Source: a virus | Virus record (IMG/VR): IMGVR_UViG_3300028829_004488 | Location: 1-25,329 of that record | Length of the DNA stretch: 25,329 nt | Reading direction: 5' to 3' (one strand) | Shown: piece after piece, positions 15,541-22,811 of the stretch | How positions within the stretch are numbered: the stretch's first letter is position 1 | How the letters are laid out: the number at the start of each line of letters is the position of its first letter | Made by a program: the position numbers and the translations under genes | The notes under the pieces: model-generated | What the model saw: only the letters and a program-made list of their open reading frames with translations | Database searches by the model: none | What the model was told of the DNA's origin: nothing

Positions 15541-16626
15541 ATGGCAAGAGTTTGGATGGTTAGCGATTCACATTTAGGCTGTAGATCAAATTCTGTATTA
15601 TGGCTTAATATTATTGAAGATTACTTTTTTGGGTTTTTTATACCTTTAGTTAAAAAAGAATATAAAGAAGGTGATGTTCTTTATCATTTAGGTGATGTAT
15701 TCGATAATCGCCAAAGTGTTAATTTAGCTGCGCAAGATTTAGCAATTAGAGTGTTTGAAGAATTAGGTAAGATATTTCCTGATATTCATATTATAGTTGG
15801 TAATCATGATATTATGAGAAAGAATTCTAATGATATTGCATCTGTTGATTGTTTAAAGTATTTACCTAATGTTACTGTTCATAAGGAACCAAGAATTTTA
15901 AAGTATAATAATACTAAATGTTTACTTATGCCTTGGAGAAGAGACCATGAACATGAAAAGGAAACTTTAGATTCTATAAAGGAAAATATTGATTATATGT
16001 TTTGTCATACTGAAACTCGTGGTGTACAAACTTCTCCTAGTACAAAACATTTACATGAAGGGGGTAATGATGTAGGAATATTTAAAAGATTTAAAAGAGT
16101 TTATTCTGGTCATATTCATTATAGACAAGATAAGCAAAATTTTGTTCTTGTAGGTAATCCTTATCAAATGACAAGATCTGATAGAGGAAATCAAAAAGGT
16201 ATTTATGTATTAGATTTAGATACAGGAAAGCATGAATTCTTTATGAATAAAAGAAGTCCTGAATTTATAAGGTATTATATTAATGATATCTTAGAGATGC
16301 GTATGGATGACATAAAGAAGGAAATAAAGGATAATTTTGTAGATGTTTTTATACCATCAAATGTTCTAGGTAAATATAACATTAATATGTTTATGGATTA
16401 TTTGGATGGAGTTGCTAGAAAATTAGAACCAAGAATCTATGATGAAGAAAATCCTTATGATAGAGAAGATGGAGAAATGTCTGATTTTAATGGAGAACTT
16501 AATTTAATGAACATTGCAGCTGAATACATTAATTCATTAGAATATGAAGAAGATCTAAAAGAAAGATTAAAGGTATCAGTACAAGATTTATATAAAAGAA
16601 CATTATCACCGAATCATGAAGATTAA
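15541..16626 (+). CDS. gp47-like recombination nuclease subunit (SbcD/Mre11-type)
   Basis: Calcineurin-like metallophosphoesterase, the nuclease subunit of the gp46-gp47 complex that resects DNA ends for recombination-dependent replication. Metal-binding motifs are VSDSHLG (7-13, D9 and H11), LGDVFDNRQ (50-58, D52), IIVGNHDI (84-91), FCHTETRG (154-161) and YSGHIHYRQ (188-196). The 361 residues compare with 339 in T4 gp47. The C-terminal 110 residues would hold the capping and gp46-binding region. It overlaps the gp46 gene by 11 nt, as expected for a stoichiometric complex, and starts 1 nt after the preceding stop with no Shine-Dalgarno sequence. Confidence 0.93.
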   Translation: MARVWMVSDSHLGCRSNSVLWLNIIEDYFFGFFIPLVKKEYKEGDVLYHLGDVFDNRQSVNLAAQDLAIRVFEELGKIFPDIHIIVGNHDIMRKNSNDIASVDCLKYLPNVTVHKEPRILKYNNTKCLLMPWRRDHEHEKETLDSIKENIDYMFCHTETRGVQTSPSTKHLHEGGNDVGIFKRFKRVYSGHIHYRQDKQNFVLVGNPYQMTRSDRGNQKGIYVLDLDTGKHEFFMNKRSPEFIRYYINDILEMRMDDIKKEIKDNFVDVFIPSNVLGKYNINMFMDYLDGVARKLEPRIYDEENPYDREDGEMSDFNGELNLMNIAAEYINSLEYEEDLKERLKVSVQDLYKRTLSPNHED

Positions 16627-18286
16627 AAAAGTAGAATTTAAAAACTTTGCAAGTTACGGAAACCGAATGCAGGTAATAGAATTTGATAAAGATAAAAGTG
16701 ATCTTTATTTAGTTCTTGGTGGAAATGGTGCAGGTAAAAGTACTCTTGCAAAAGTTATAACCTATTTATGTTACGGTAAAGTCGAAGGGTCAACCTTAAA
16801 AGATTTACCTAATAGAGTAAATGGTGCTCTTTGGGGTAAGATACATTTAGAATCTAAAAACAACACCGTTGAAATAGAACGAGGAATTAATCCTGGTATT
16901 TTTAATGTAAAAATAAATGGATCTGAATATGATGTTGCAGGTAAAGTAAATTTACAAGATTTTTTAGAAACTGAAATTTATGAAATACCTTACCATGTAT
17001 TTAAGAATGTAATTATTTTGTCTGTAAATGATTTTAAGTCTTTTATTACAATGTCTCCTTATGATAAGAAAAGAATCATTGATAAAATATTTGGATTTTC
17101 TATTATCAATGAAATGGCTGAAGCCGTTAAAGAAAAGAGGAGAACTATTATTGAGGAGATCCGAACATATGATGATGAAATAAGAACCCTTAATGAATCA
17201 ATAGAATCTGTAATCGATAAGATAAAGCATTTTGAAAAGGTTAGTAAAAACAAAGATGCTGAAAAGATTAAAATTCTTAAAGAAAAATTATTACAGTTAA
17301 ATGAAAACAGGAAAAAGTTAAAAGAACTTACATCTGCTACAAAAGTTAACTTAGAAAAATTAGATGAAAATTCAAGAAAGCAGAACAATAAAAAATCAAC
17401 ATTAAATTCTAAGATTAATACTGTTAAGAAAGAACTTAAGCTATATGAAAATAATTCATGCCCTACCTGCACAGCCCCTCTTAATTCTGATTTTCATTTA
17501 GATATTAAAAAAGAAAAAGAAGATTCTTTAGATTTATTATTTACTGAATGGAATCAAATAAAGGAAGACGCTGAAAGAGCAGAAACTGAATTAATTGATC
17601 TTAGACAAAAAGGTAGAAAAATACATGTTAAGGTTGGTCAATTAGAAACTCAAATGGAAGCCATTAAAGATAAGTTAATCGAAATGGCTGATAAGGATGA
17701 GTCTGAATCAGGATCACATCTCAAACAACTAGTAAAAGATTTTAAAAATCGAAAAGATGATAAATCTACAGGTAAGTTAAAAAGTGAAGGGGAAGATTAT
17801 TATTTAACTATCTTAGAAAATATTATGGGTGAAAATGGAATTAAGAACTTAGCAGTAAGATCTATACTTCCTTCATTTAATAACCACATTCAATTAATGG
17901 GGAGAGAAATGGGAATACCGTTTGGTATTAGATTTAACGAAAAGTTTTACTGTTCTCTTCATCATCTAGGAACAGAGATTAGCCCTAAGACGCTAAGCAC
18001 AGGTGAAAAGAAAAAGGTTGATTTTGTAATTATTATGGCATTAATAAAAATGATTAAGGTTAGGTTTCCTTCATTAAACATTCTTTTTCTGGATGAAATC
18101 TTCTCTTCTATTGACTCTGATGGCGTACACCATATAATTAACATACTTCATAATACAATACAAGATATAGGCCTCAATACCTTTGTTATCAACCATACAG
18201 TTTTACCAAGCGAATATTTCGATAAAAAGATTGAAATAACTAAAGATGGTGGCTTTAGTGAATTTAACATTGAATCTATTGGATAA
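16616..18286 (+). CDS. gp46-like recombination ATPase subunit (SbcC/Rad50-type)
   Basis: SMC-like ATPase partner of gp47. Walker A LGGNGAGKST is at 34-43, the Q-loop region NVIILSVNDF at 131-140, two coiled-coil arms span about 165-280 and 295-380, and the zinc-hook CPTC lies between them at 282-285. The ABC signature LSTGEKKKVD is at 460-469 and Walker B LNILFLDEIFSSID at 487-500. The length of 556 residues is almost that of T4 gp46 (560). It follows gp47 with an 11-nt overlap, so the two are translationally linked. In the cell it should bind DNA ends with gp47 and feed single strands to UvsX. Confidence 0.94.
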   Translation: MKIKKVEFKNFASYGNRMQVIEFDKDKSDLYLVLGGNGAGKSTLAKVITYLCYGKVEGSTLKDLPNRVNGALWGKIHLESKNNTVEIERGINPGIFNVKINGSEYDVAGKVNLQDFLETEIYEIPYHVFKNVIILSVNDFKSFITMSPYDKKRIIDKIFGFSIINEMAEAVKEKRRTIIEEIRTYDDEIRTLNESIESVIDKIKHFEKVSKNKDAEKIKILKEKLLQLNENRKKLKELTSATKVNLEKLDENSRKQNNKKSTLNSKINTVKKELKLYENNSCPTCTAPLNSDFHLDIKKEKEDSLDLLFTEWNQIKEDAERAETELIDLRQKGRKIHVKVGQLETQMEAIKDKLIEMADKDESESGSHLKQLVKDFKNRKDDKSTGKLKSEGEDYYLTILENIMGENGIKNLAVRSILPSFNNHIQLMGREMGIPFGIRFNEKFYCSLHHLGTEISPKTLSTGEKKKVDFVIIMALIKMIKVRFPSLNILFLDEIFSSIDSDGVHHIINILHNTIQDIGLNTFVINHTVLPSEYFDKKIEITKDGGFSEFNIESIG

Positions 18287-18292
18287 ATAGAA

Positions 18293-18300
18293 TATAAACA
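18293..18300 (+). promoter_or_regulatory. Weak candidate promoter before the gp15-like gene
   Basis: TATAAACA lies 19 nt before the ATG at 18312 and only 6 nt after the gp46 stop. It is a weaker match to the window's recurring motif. Confidence 0.25.
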
Positions 18301-18311
18301 AAGTCTAATAG

Positions 18312-19268
18312 ATGTCAGCATATAATCAGGAATTTAATAAAGATAATACTATACTTAGGTACTTAGTAGTAGGTATGTTAGCCGAATTAAGCAAAAAAGT
18401 ATATTATTATAATCAAGTAGATGAAGATACTTTAAAAAAGATTGAGGTACCTTTCTTTTATTCTATATCTGGTAATGAAAGATTTCTTTTAGATAACTTT
18501 ATGTTTGATGCCGAAAAGGCAGGTAAAGCAATTGGAGATTATGAAGTAGTTCCTAGAGGTATACTTCAAATGAATTCTATGGCTATTGACTCTAGTGCAC
18601 AAACCAATAAATTTACAAGAGCGGAATTTGTAAGAGAATGGAATGGTGTATTAAAGACATTTTCTCTAATGACTAATTTCTTACCTGTTACTATGGGCTT
18701 CAGTGTAACTTTAATATGTTCTAATAATTTGGAAATGTTAAAGGTTACAGAGTCTATTATGAACAAATTATATAGGGCCACTACATTTCAGGTAGATTTA
18801 GGAATGTTTAGAGTTAATGCAAGTATGGGAGTCCCTGATGACTATTCACAGGAGAGATCATTTGAATGGGGATTAAATGATAAAAAGGAATTCCAAGTTA
18901 CTTTTGATATGGAGTTAAAATCATTTATGCCAGTATTTGAAAGTGGAATACTATTATCAGAAATAGACTTTATTACTAGACAAGCCTTAATTACAAATCC
19001 TGATGCTATTGGAGTTGGTCAGTTAAGATGCGATAGTAATGGTAATGCTGGTATTTATTTCGGTGGTGTGTTTCAAAAGTTTGAATTTAGCGATGATAAT
19101 ATTTTAGTAGCACCTTTTGAAAACCTATTAAGTAATCAGGGTTATAATAATACCACAAGCAAACAAGTAGGTGGGCCTTATGATAGAAGAGAAATAGATT
19201 CATCTAAAAAACCAACCGAATCATCAGAGAGTAGGCAATATCGAAATGCAGATGATGATGAAGGATAA
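18312..19268 (+). CDS. Tail sheath stabiliser / tail completion protein (gp15-like)
   Basis: Likely virion protein forming the ring at the head-proximal tail end. The layout follows T4 gp15: an N-terminal NKDNTILRYLVVGMLAELSKKVYY (compare FRRYATLMGDLFSNIQI), a strand IEVPFFYSISGNERFLLDNF (compare IRVPITYASKEHFMMKL), YEVVPRGILQM (compare ETILPRINLHL), then TMGFSVTLICSNNLEMLKVTE and a following helix (compare YELSIFTRYEDDMFQIVEQIL), and late strands EFQVTFDMELKSFMPVF (compare WSLTFEVNGWMYPPV). The final 40 residues are polar and probably disordered, as in gp15. It has 318 residues against 272 in T4. Identity is low, so this is a moderate call. It is the first structural gene after the replication block. 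Confidence 0.55.
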   Translation: MSAYNQEFNKDNTILRYLVVGMLAELSKKVYYYNQVDEDTLKKIEVPFFYSISGNERFLLDNFMFDAEKAGKAIGDYEVVPRGILQMNSMAIDSSAQTNKFTRAEFVREWNGVLKTFSLMTNFLPVTMGFSVTLICSNNLEMLKVTESIMNKLYRATTFQVDLGMFRVNASMGVPDDYSQERSFEWGLNDKKEFQVTFDMELKSFMPVFESGILLSEIDFITRQALITNPDAIGVGQLRCDSNGNAGIYFGGVFQKFEFSDDNILVAPFENLLSNQGYNNTTSKQVGGPYDRREIDSSKKPTESSESRQYRNADDDEG

Positions 19269-19288
19269 TTAACTCTAAGATCCTAGAA

Positions 19289-19303
19289 TATATAAAACAA
19301 ATC
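19289..19303 (+). promoter_or_regulatory. Candidate promoter of the 654-residue protein gene
   Basis: TATATAAAACAAATC starts 27 nt before the ATG at 19316, the standard spacing for this motif in the window. Confidence 0.45.
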
Positions 19304-19315
19304 AAATTCTATAAT

Positions 19316-21280
19316 ATGGAAAAAGTTATTAAAGAAGGCCAAACTCAGGTTTACATGGATGGTGGAATTGACCGCCAATATGGAGTTAATACTGACGCAC
19401 CTTACCTTAACGCCCCTAATCAACAATTATTAGATATAGTTGGTGTATTATTTGCACAGAGCGGTAAAACAAAATTAGACGGTAAAAACGGAAAGGTGGT
19501 TAATGAAGGACCTATGACAGACTCACAGGTACTTTCTATTTTAGTCGGAATGGGAATTCCCCAACAATTAGGTATGAGTGCTATAAATGCCTTTAAAGGA
19601 AACAACATAACAGAAAATAATAAACAAAAAAATCATAACGAAATGAAATTTACAATTGCTGAACTGCACGAAAATGTTATGAAGAGCATTGATGCACTAA
19701 AAGAAATGAATTCGGATAATTCCAGAACTTCTTATACTGCTAAGAATGCCCTTGACATTTTAGAAGAATCTCTAAAGGCATTCCCGATGAGATTTAAGAA
19801 CGAAGAAACCAAAGTAATTAGCGAAGAAATAGAAAACAGTGTTAATCCTATGCTTAAGTTTAACATTGCTAAAAATCTTCATAGAAACTTAGCTTCTTCT
19901 GATTGGTTAAATCCAATTAACGAATTAAGATCTTATATCACAGGAGCTTATAACGATGCTAAATGGTCTTTCAGAATATCTGAAGCTGTTTCTAGAACAC
20001 AATCACAAAAAGGTAAAATGTATGAAAGTTTAGTAACTGACTTAGAAGGTTTACTAACAGAATCATCTGATACTATTAAATCTAAGTTTTCTGCAATTGC
20101 TGCAAAGAACCCATGGTCAATGGATTGTAAAGCTATTCTAAATGAAATGAAGGCAGATGATAACAAAGCTACTGCAAATGGAGGTGGAACAATTTCTACT
20201 ATCCTTTCACCGGTTTTAGAATCTGAAAATGGATTAACATTCCACTTACATGGAAAAAACTATAACTTTAATGGAAAGACAATTACTGAAACTGAAGTTA
20301 AAGATTCAAGATTCTTTGATGTATTGGAAGGTCTAGGAATGTTTAAAAACATGAACGGTACTTTGGTTACTTTCGGAGAAGGTAATAATAAAACGTTAGA
20401 ATACAATTTATCTGAAGGTACATTAAAATTAGGAAATACTGATTTATCAAATGTAAGCATCATTGAATTAAAAGAATCTTTAATGGCTCTTAATTTCTTT
20501 GGTTACAGAAATCAATGGAAAATTGATAATGTATGTAAGTTTTTTGAATCTATTGATCTTCTTGCCGAAATGGATAATTTTACAAACATTACCTCAACTG
20601 AGTTTACTAATCTATTTTTAACTATGATAGGGGTTCAGGAAGGTATCTATGTAAATAAAGTTAATTCAGGAATGCATGTTAATGAAATGGTATTTGTACC
20701 TTCTGCAACTGAGGCTGTAAAATTAGTAAAAGAATTTATTAATTATGATGCTACTCCAATTCTTTCAGAAAGATTAATTGCTGAAAATGATGAAGCTGCT
20801 AAAATTGAAAAATCACGATCTGACATTTCAGATAAAATATCATTCTTAGAAGAAAAGAAAGCAAAAGTAAAAGATGCTATTGATAAGCTTGGTGAAACTG
20901 AAGAACTCACAGAAGCAATGAATTTACTAGAAGAAGAAATTTCTAAATTTGAAAAATCATTACAAGAAACTTATGACAGAGTTGTATTAGGTGGAAATAA
21001 AGGTGATAAATCTAAAACTCATGACGGTGAAGATTTTGAAGATGATGATGAAAAGGATGAATCAGTAACAGAAAAAAAAAGTCGTAACGATTATTTAAAC
21101 GACGGTTTTGTAGAAGCTGAAATTAACAAGAACGGTAATGGTCTTAAAAAAGGTATGGAAGTTATGGTAAGTGCTGAAGATTATACTTCATTAGGCGATA
21201 AAGATCAATTAGAATGTATTGATCCTAAAACTGGAAAAACTACTATCTGTCCAAAAAGCCAACTCAACGTTAAGATTTAA
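19316..21280 (+). CDS. Unknown large protein, probably virion-associated
   Basis: I do not recognise a family. The 654-residue protein has an N-terminal domain (1-95), a polar Asn/Lys linker, a largely helical middle, a predicted coiled coil at about 490-558 (ISFLEEKKAKVKDAIDKLGE and onward), an acidic stretch at about 570-585 (EDFEDDDEKDES), and a small C-terminal beta-type domain (about 605-654, GLKKGMEVMVSAEDY and CIDPKTGKTTICP). There is no signal peptide or membrane segment. An internal ATG at 19642 in the same frame, after the linker, could be a second start. Its own promoter-like motif, following terminator and place between a gp15-like gene and the late sigma factor suggest an abundant late protein, perhaps structural or a core/internal head protein. 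That is inference from position. Confidence 0.75.
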   Translation: MEKVIKEGQTQVYMDGGIDRQYGVNTDAPYLNAPNQQLLDIVGVLFAQSGKTKLDGKNGKVVNEGPMTDSQVLSILVGMGIPQQLGMSAINAFKGNNITENNKQKNHNEMKFTIAELHENVMKSIDALKEMNSDNSRTSYTAKNALDILEESLKAFPMRFKNEETKVISEEIENSVNPMLKFNIAKNLHRNLASSDWLNPINELRSYITGAYNDAKWSFRISEAVSRTQSQKGKMYESLVTDLEGLLTESSDTIKSKFSAIAAKNPWSMDCKAILNEMKADDNKATANGGGTISTILSPVLESENGLTFHLHGKNYNFNGKTITETEVKDSRFFDVLEGLGMFKNMNGTLVTFGEGNNKTLEYNLSEGTLKLGNTDLSNVSIIELKESLMALNFFGYRNQWKIDNVCKFFESIDLLAEMDNFTNITSTEFTNLFLTMIGVQEGIYVNKVNSGMHVNEMVFVPSATEAVKLVKEFINYDATPILSERLIAENDEAAKIEKSRSDISDKISFLEEKKAKVKDAIDKLGETEELTEAMNLLEEEISKFEKSLQETYDRVVLGGNKGDKSKTHDGEDFEDDDEKDESVTEKKSRNDYLNDGFVEAEINKNGNGLKKGMEVMVSAEDYTSLGDKDQLECIDPKTGKTTICPKSQLNVKI

Positions 21281-21297
21281 TAACACCCACTATATAG

Positions 21298-21334
21298 AAA
21301 AGCCGGTAGTAATAATAAACTATCGGCTTTTTTT
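21298..21334 (+). terminator. Rho-independent terminator after the 654-residue protein gene
   Basis: AAAAGCCGGTAG, a 10-nt loop and CTATCGGCTTTT form a 12-bp stem with one G-T pair, ending in a run of seven T. It is the strongest terminator in the window and lies directly before the promoter motif at 21336. Confidence 0.92.
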
Positions 21335-21335
21335 G

Positions 21336-21350
21336 TATATAATAATAAAT
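21336..21350 (+). promoter_or_regulatory. Candidate promoter of the gp55 gene and head operon
   Basis: TATATAATAATAAAT starts 28 nt before the ATG at 21364 and only 2 nt after the terminator T-run. Transcription of gp55 and gp4 probably starts here. Confidence 0.65.
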
Positions 21351-21363
21351 AAAACATTTATAA

Positions 21364-21729
21364 ATGGCAAGAAAAAGAAATTATCTAAATAATAGAGATC
21401 TTTTAGAACAAATAATATTATCCAAAGAACAAGATGAGCTCACCCCAAAGGCATTAGAATTTTTAATGTTATTAGCAGACAAATGTTCTAGGAAATTATC
21501 ATACGCAAATCCAGACGATAGACAAGACTGTATAGCATCTGCTTATATGGACTTATTTAAATATTGGAGAAACTTTAATCCAGAAAAATCAACTAATGCC
21601 TTCGCTTATTTTACTGAAATATGTAAAAGAGGATTTGCAAAAGGTTGGAATAAATTACATCCTAGGAAATACGCTGGTACTGTATCAATTAATGGTAGCG
21701 CTGATAGCGACGGTATTTATACAATATAA
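21364..21729 (+). CDS. Late-transcription sigma factor (gp55-like)
   Basis: Phage sigma factor that directs host RNA polymerase to late promoters, working in T4 with the sliding clamp and gp33. The region NPDDRQDCIASAYMDLFKYW (49-68), then RNFNPEKSTNAFAYFTEICKR (69-89) and GFAKGWNKLHP (90-100), matches sigma region 2 of the gp55 family, including the aromatic-rich promoter-melting part. At 121 residues it is shorter than T4 gp55 (185). Region 4 is absent, as in gp55. The short tail (SADSDGIYTI) could be the clamp contact but shows no clear motif. It starts its own transcription unit, followed after 7 nt by gp4. Confidence 0.88.
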   Translation: MARKRNYLNNRDLLEQIILSKEQDELTPKALEFLMLLADKCSRKLSYANPDDRQDCIASAYMDLFKYWRNFNPEKSTNAFAYFTEICKRGFAKGWNKLHPRKYAGTVSINGSADSDGIYTI

Positions 21730-21736
21730 ATTTTAA

Positions 21737-22216
21737 ATGAGCATTAAAAAGGTAAAACCTACTTCTAAGTCAGGATTTAAACAAGGTTATTATAATCCTG
21801 TTAATCCACAAAAGTATATAGGAGAACATCCTATCATATACAGAAGTAGCTGGGAAAGAAAGTTTTGCCATTGGTGTGATCATAATGATGAAGTATTAAA
21901 ATGGGCATCTGAACCATTCTCAGTAAAATACTTTAATATGTTAGATAAAAAGTTTCATAATTATTACCCAGACTTTTATATGAAGATGAATAAAGGCGAA
22001 GGTATAATTGAAGAATTTGTAGTAGAGATAAAACCTAAGGCACAATTACAAAAACCAAAGGCCCCAAAAAGAAAAACACCAAAGGCACTAAAGAATTTTA
22101 AACATGGATATGAAACTTATGTTAGGAACCTTTGTAAAACTGAAGCATTAAATAAAATGGCTAAATTAAGAAATTTTAAAGTTATGCTATTAACCGAAGA
22201 CTCAAAATTGTTTTAA
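21737..22216 (+). CDS. Head completion nuclease (gp4-like)
   Basis: T4 gp4 (also called 50/65) family protein, needed to finish DNA-filled heads before tail joining. It has the TnsA/PD-(D/E)xK-like nuclease pattern: IIYRSSWERKFCHWCDHN (33-50) with E40, NYYPDFYMKM (75-84) with D79, and FVVEIKP (94-100) giving E97-x-K99. Its 159 residues compare with about 150 in T4. The helical C-terminus after the proline/lysine-rich 101-115 is typical. It lies 7 nt after gp55, and its stop overlaps the next start as TAATG. Confidence 0.88.
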   Translation: MSIKKVKPTSKSGFKQGYYNPVNPQKYIGEHPIIYRSSWERKFCHWCDHNDEVLKWASEPFSVKYFNMLDKKFHNYYPDFYMKMNKGEGIIEEFVVEIKPKAQLQKPKAPKRKTPKALKNFKHGYETYVRNLCKTEALNKMAKLRNFKVMLLTEDSKLF

Positions 22217-22791
22217 TGGCTATAGTAGGATCATTTCAAATAGATTTAGATATTTATCTTAAAGAAAATAAAGGTAGATCAGGGGCATCTAAGCAATCGG
22301 ATTCTTCATTATCTACGATTGGTGATAAAGCTAGAGGTGATCTTGAAAATGGTAAGATGTATTCTTTTGAATATTTTACACCTGAAGAAACTTTTTATGA
22401 TACCTATCCTATAGTATTAGGTTTAGGTAAAAGTATAGATAATCATCAGCTAGGATTAAATCTTCACTATATTCCATATGAAGCAAGAATACCTTTTTTA
22501 TCTGATGTATATAGATCATTTAAAGATACTATACTAAGAGAGACAAACACCGCACCTGGAAATCCTAATAGACAATCTAGGTTAAATGAATTTACATATG
22601 ATAATTTAAAACAATCATTAGGTAGAAAATACAATATAACATATGCCATTAGGCAATATAGAATAGATAGAATAAGAAAACCCAGAGTGATGAGTTATGC
22701 TGATTGGTACATAGGTGCTGTAAATAACGAAAATCATTTCTTTGGTGGAAATATTAATGATGCACAAGCATTATATTATAAGAATATATAA
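22216..22791 (+). CDS. Probable virion protein of unknown role
   Basis: I do not recognise a named T4 counterpart. The 191-residue protein has a polar, probably flexible N-terminus (15-45), then KMYSFEYFTPEETFYDTYPIVLGL and GLNLHYIPYEARIPFLSDVY, a pattern (YYD-x-x-P, GLNLHYL) I associate with structural proteins of marine myoviruses. The C-terminal half is basic and aromatic (ITYAIRQYRIDRIRK, SYADWYIGAV). In T4, gene 4 is followed by baseplate gene 53 (196 aa), so position and length fit gp53, but I see no resemblance to the T4 gp53 sequence. It is coupled to gp4 by a 1-nt overlap and precedes the portal. Confidence 0.5.
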   Translation: MAIVGSFQIDLDIYLKENKGRSGASKQSDSSLSTIGDKARGDLENGKMYSFEYFTPEETFYDTYPIVLGLGKSIDNHQLGLNLHYIPYEARIPFLSDVYRSFKDTILRETNTAPGNPNRQSRLNEFTYDNLKQSLGRKYNITYAIRQYRIDRIRKPRVMSYADWYIGAVNNENHFFGGNINDAQALYYKNI

Positions 22792-22800
22792 ACAATAAAA
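22785..22800 (+). promoter_or_regulatory. Candidate promoter of the portal gene
   Basis: TATATAAACAATAAAA overlaps the stop codon of the preceding gene and starts 27 nt before the portal ATG at 22812. Confidence 0.45.
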
Positions 22801-22811
22801 GATAAAACAAT

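Noticed and set aside
17059-17472. A 137-codon open frame on the minus strand
   Set aside because: It lies opposite the coiled-coil arms of the gp46 gene, has a low-complexity Ser/Phe/Leu composition typical of the reverse of Lys/Glu-rich coding DNA, and shows no motif. Other minus-strand open frames were rejected for the same reason.
22216-22791. Naming this gene gp53
   Set aside because: Only position and length agree; I see no sequence resemblance to the T4 protein.
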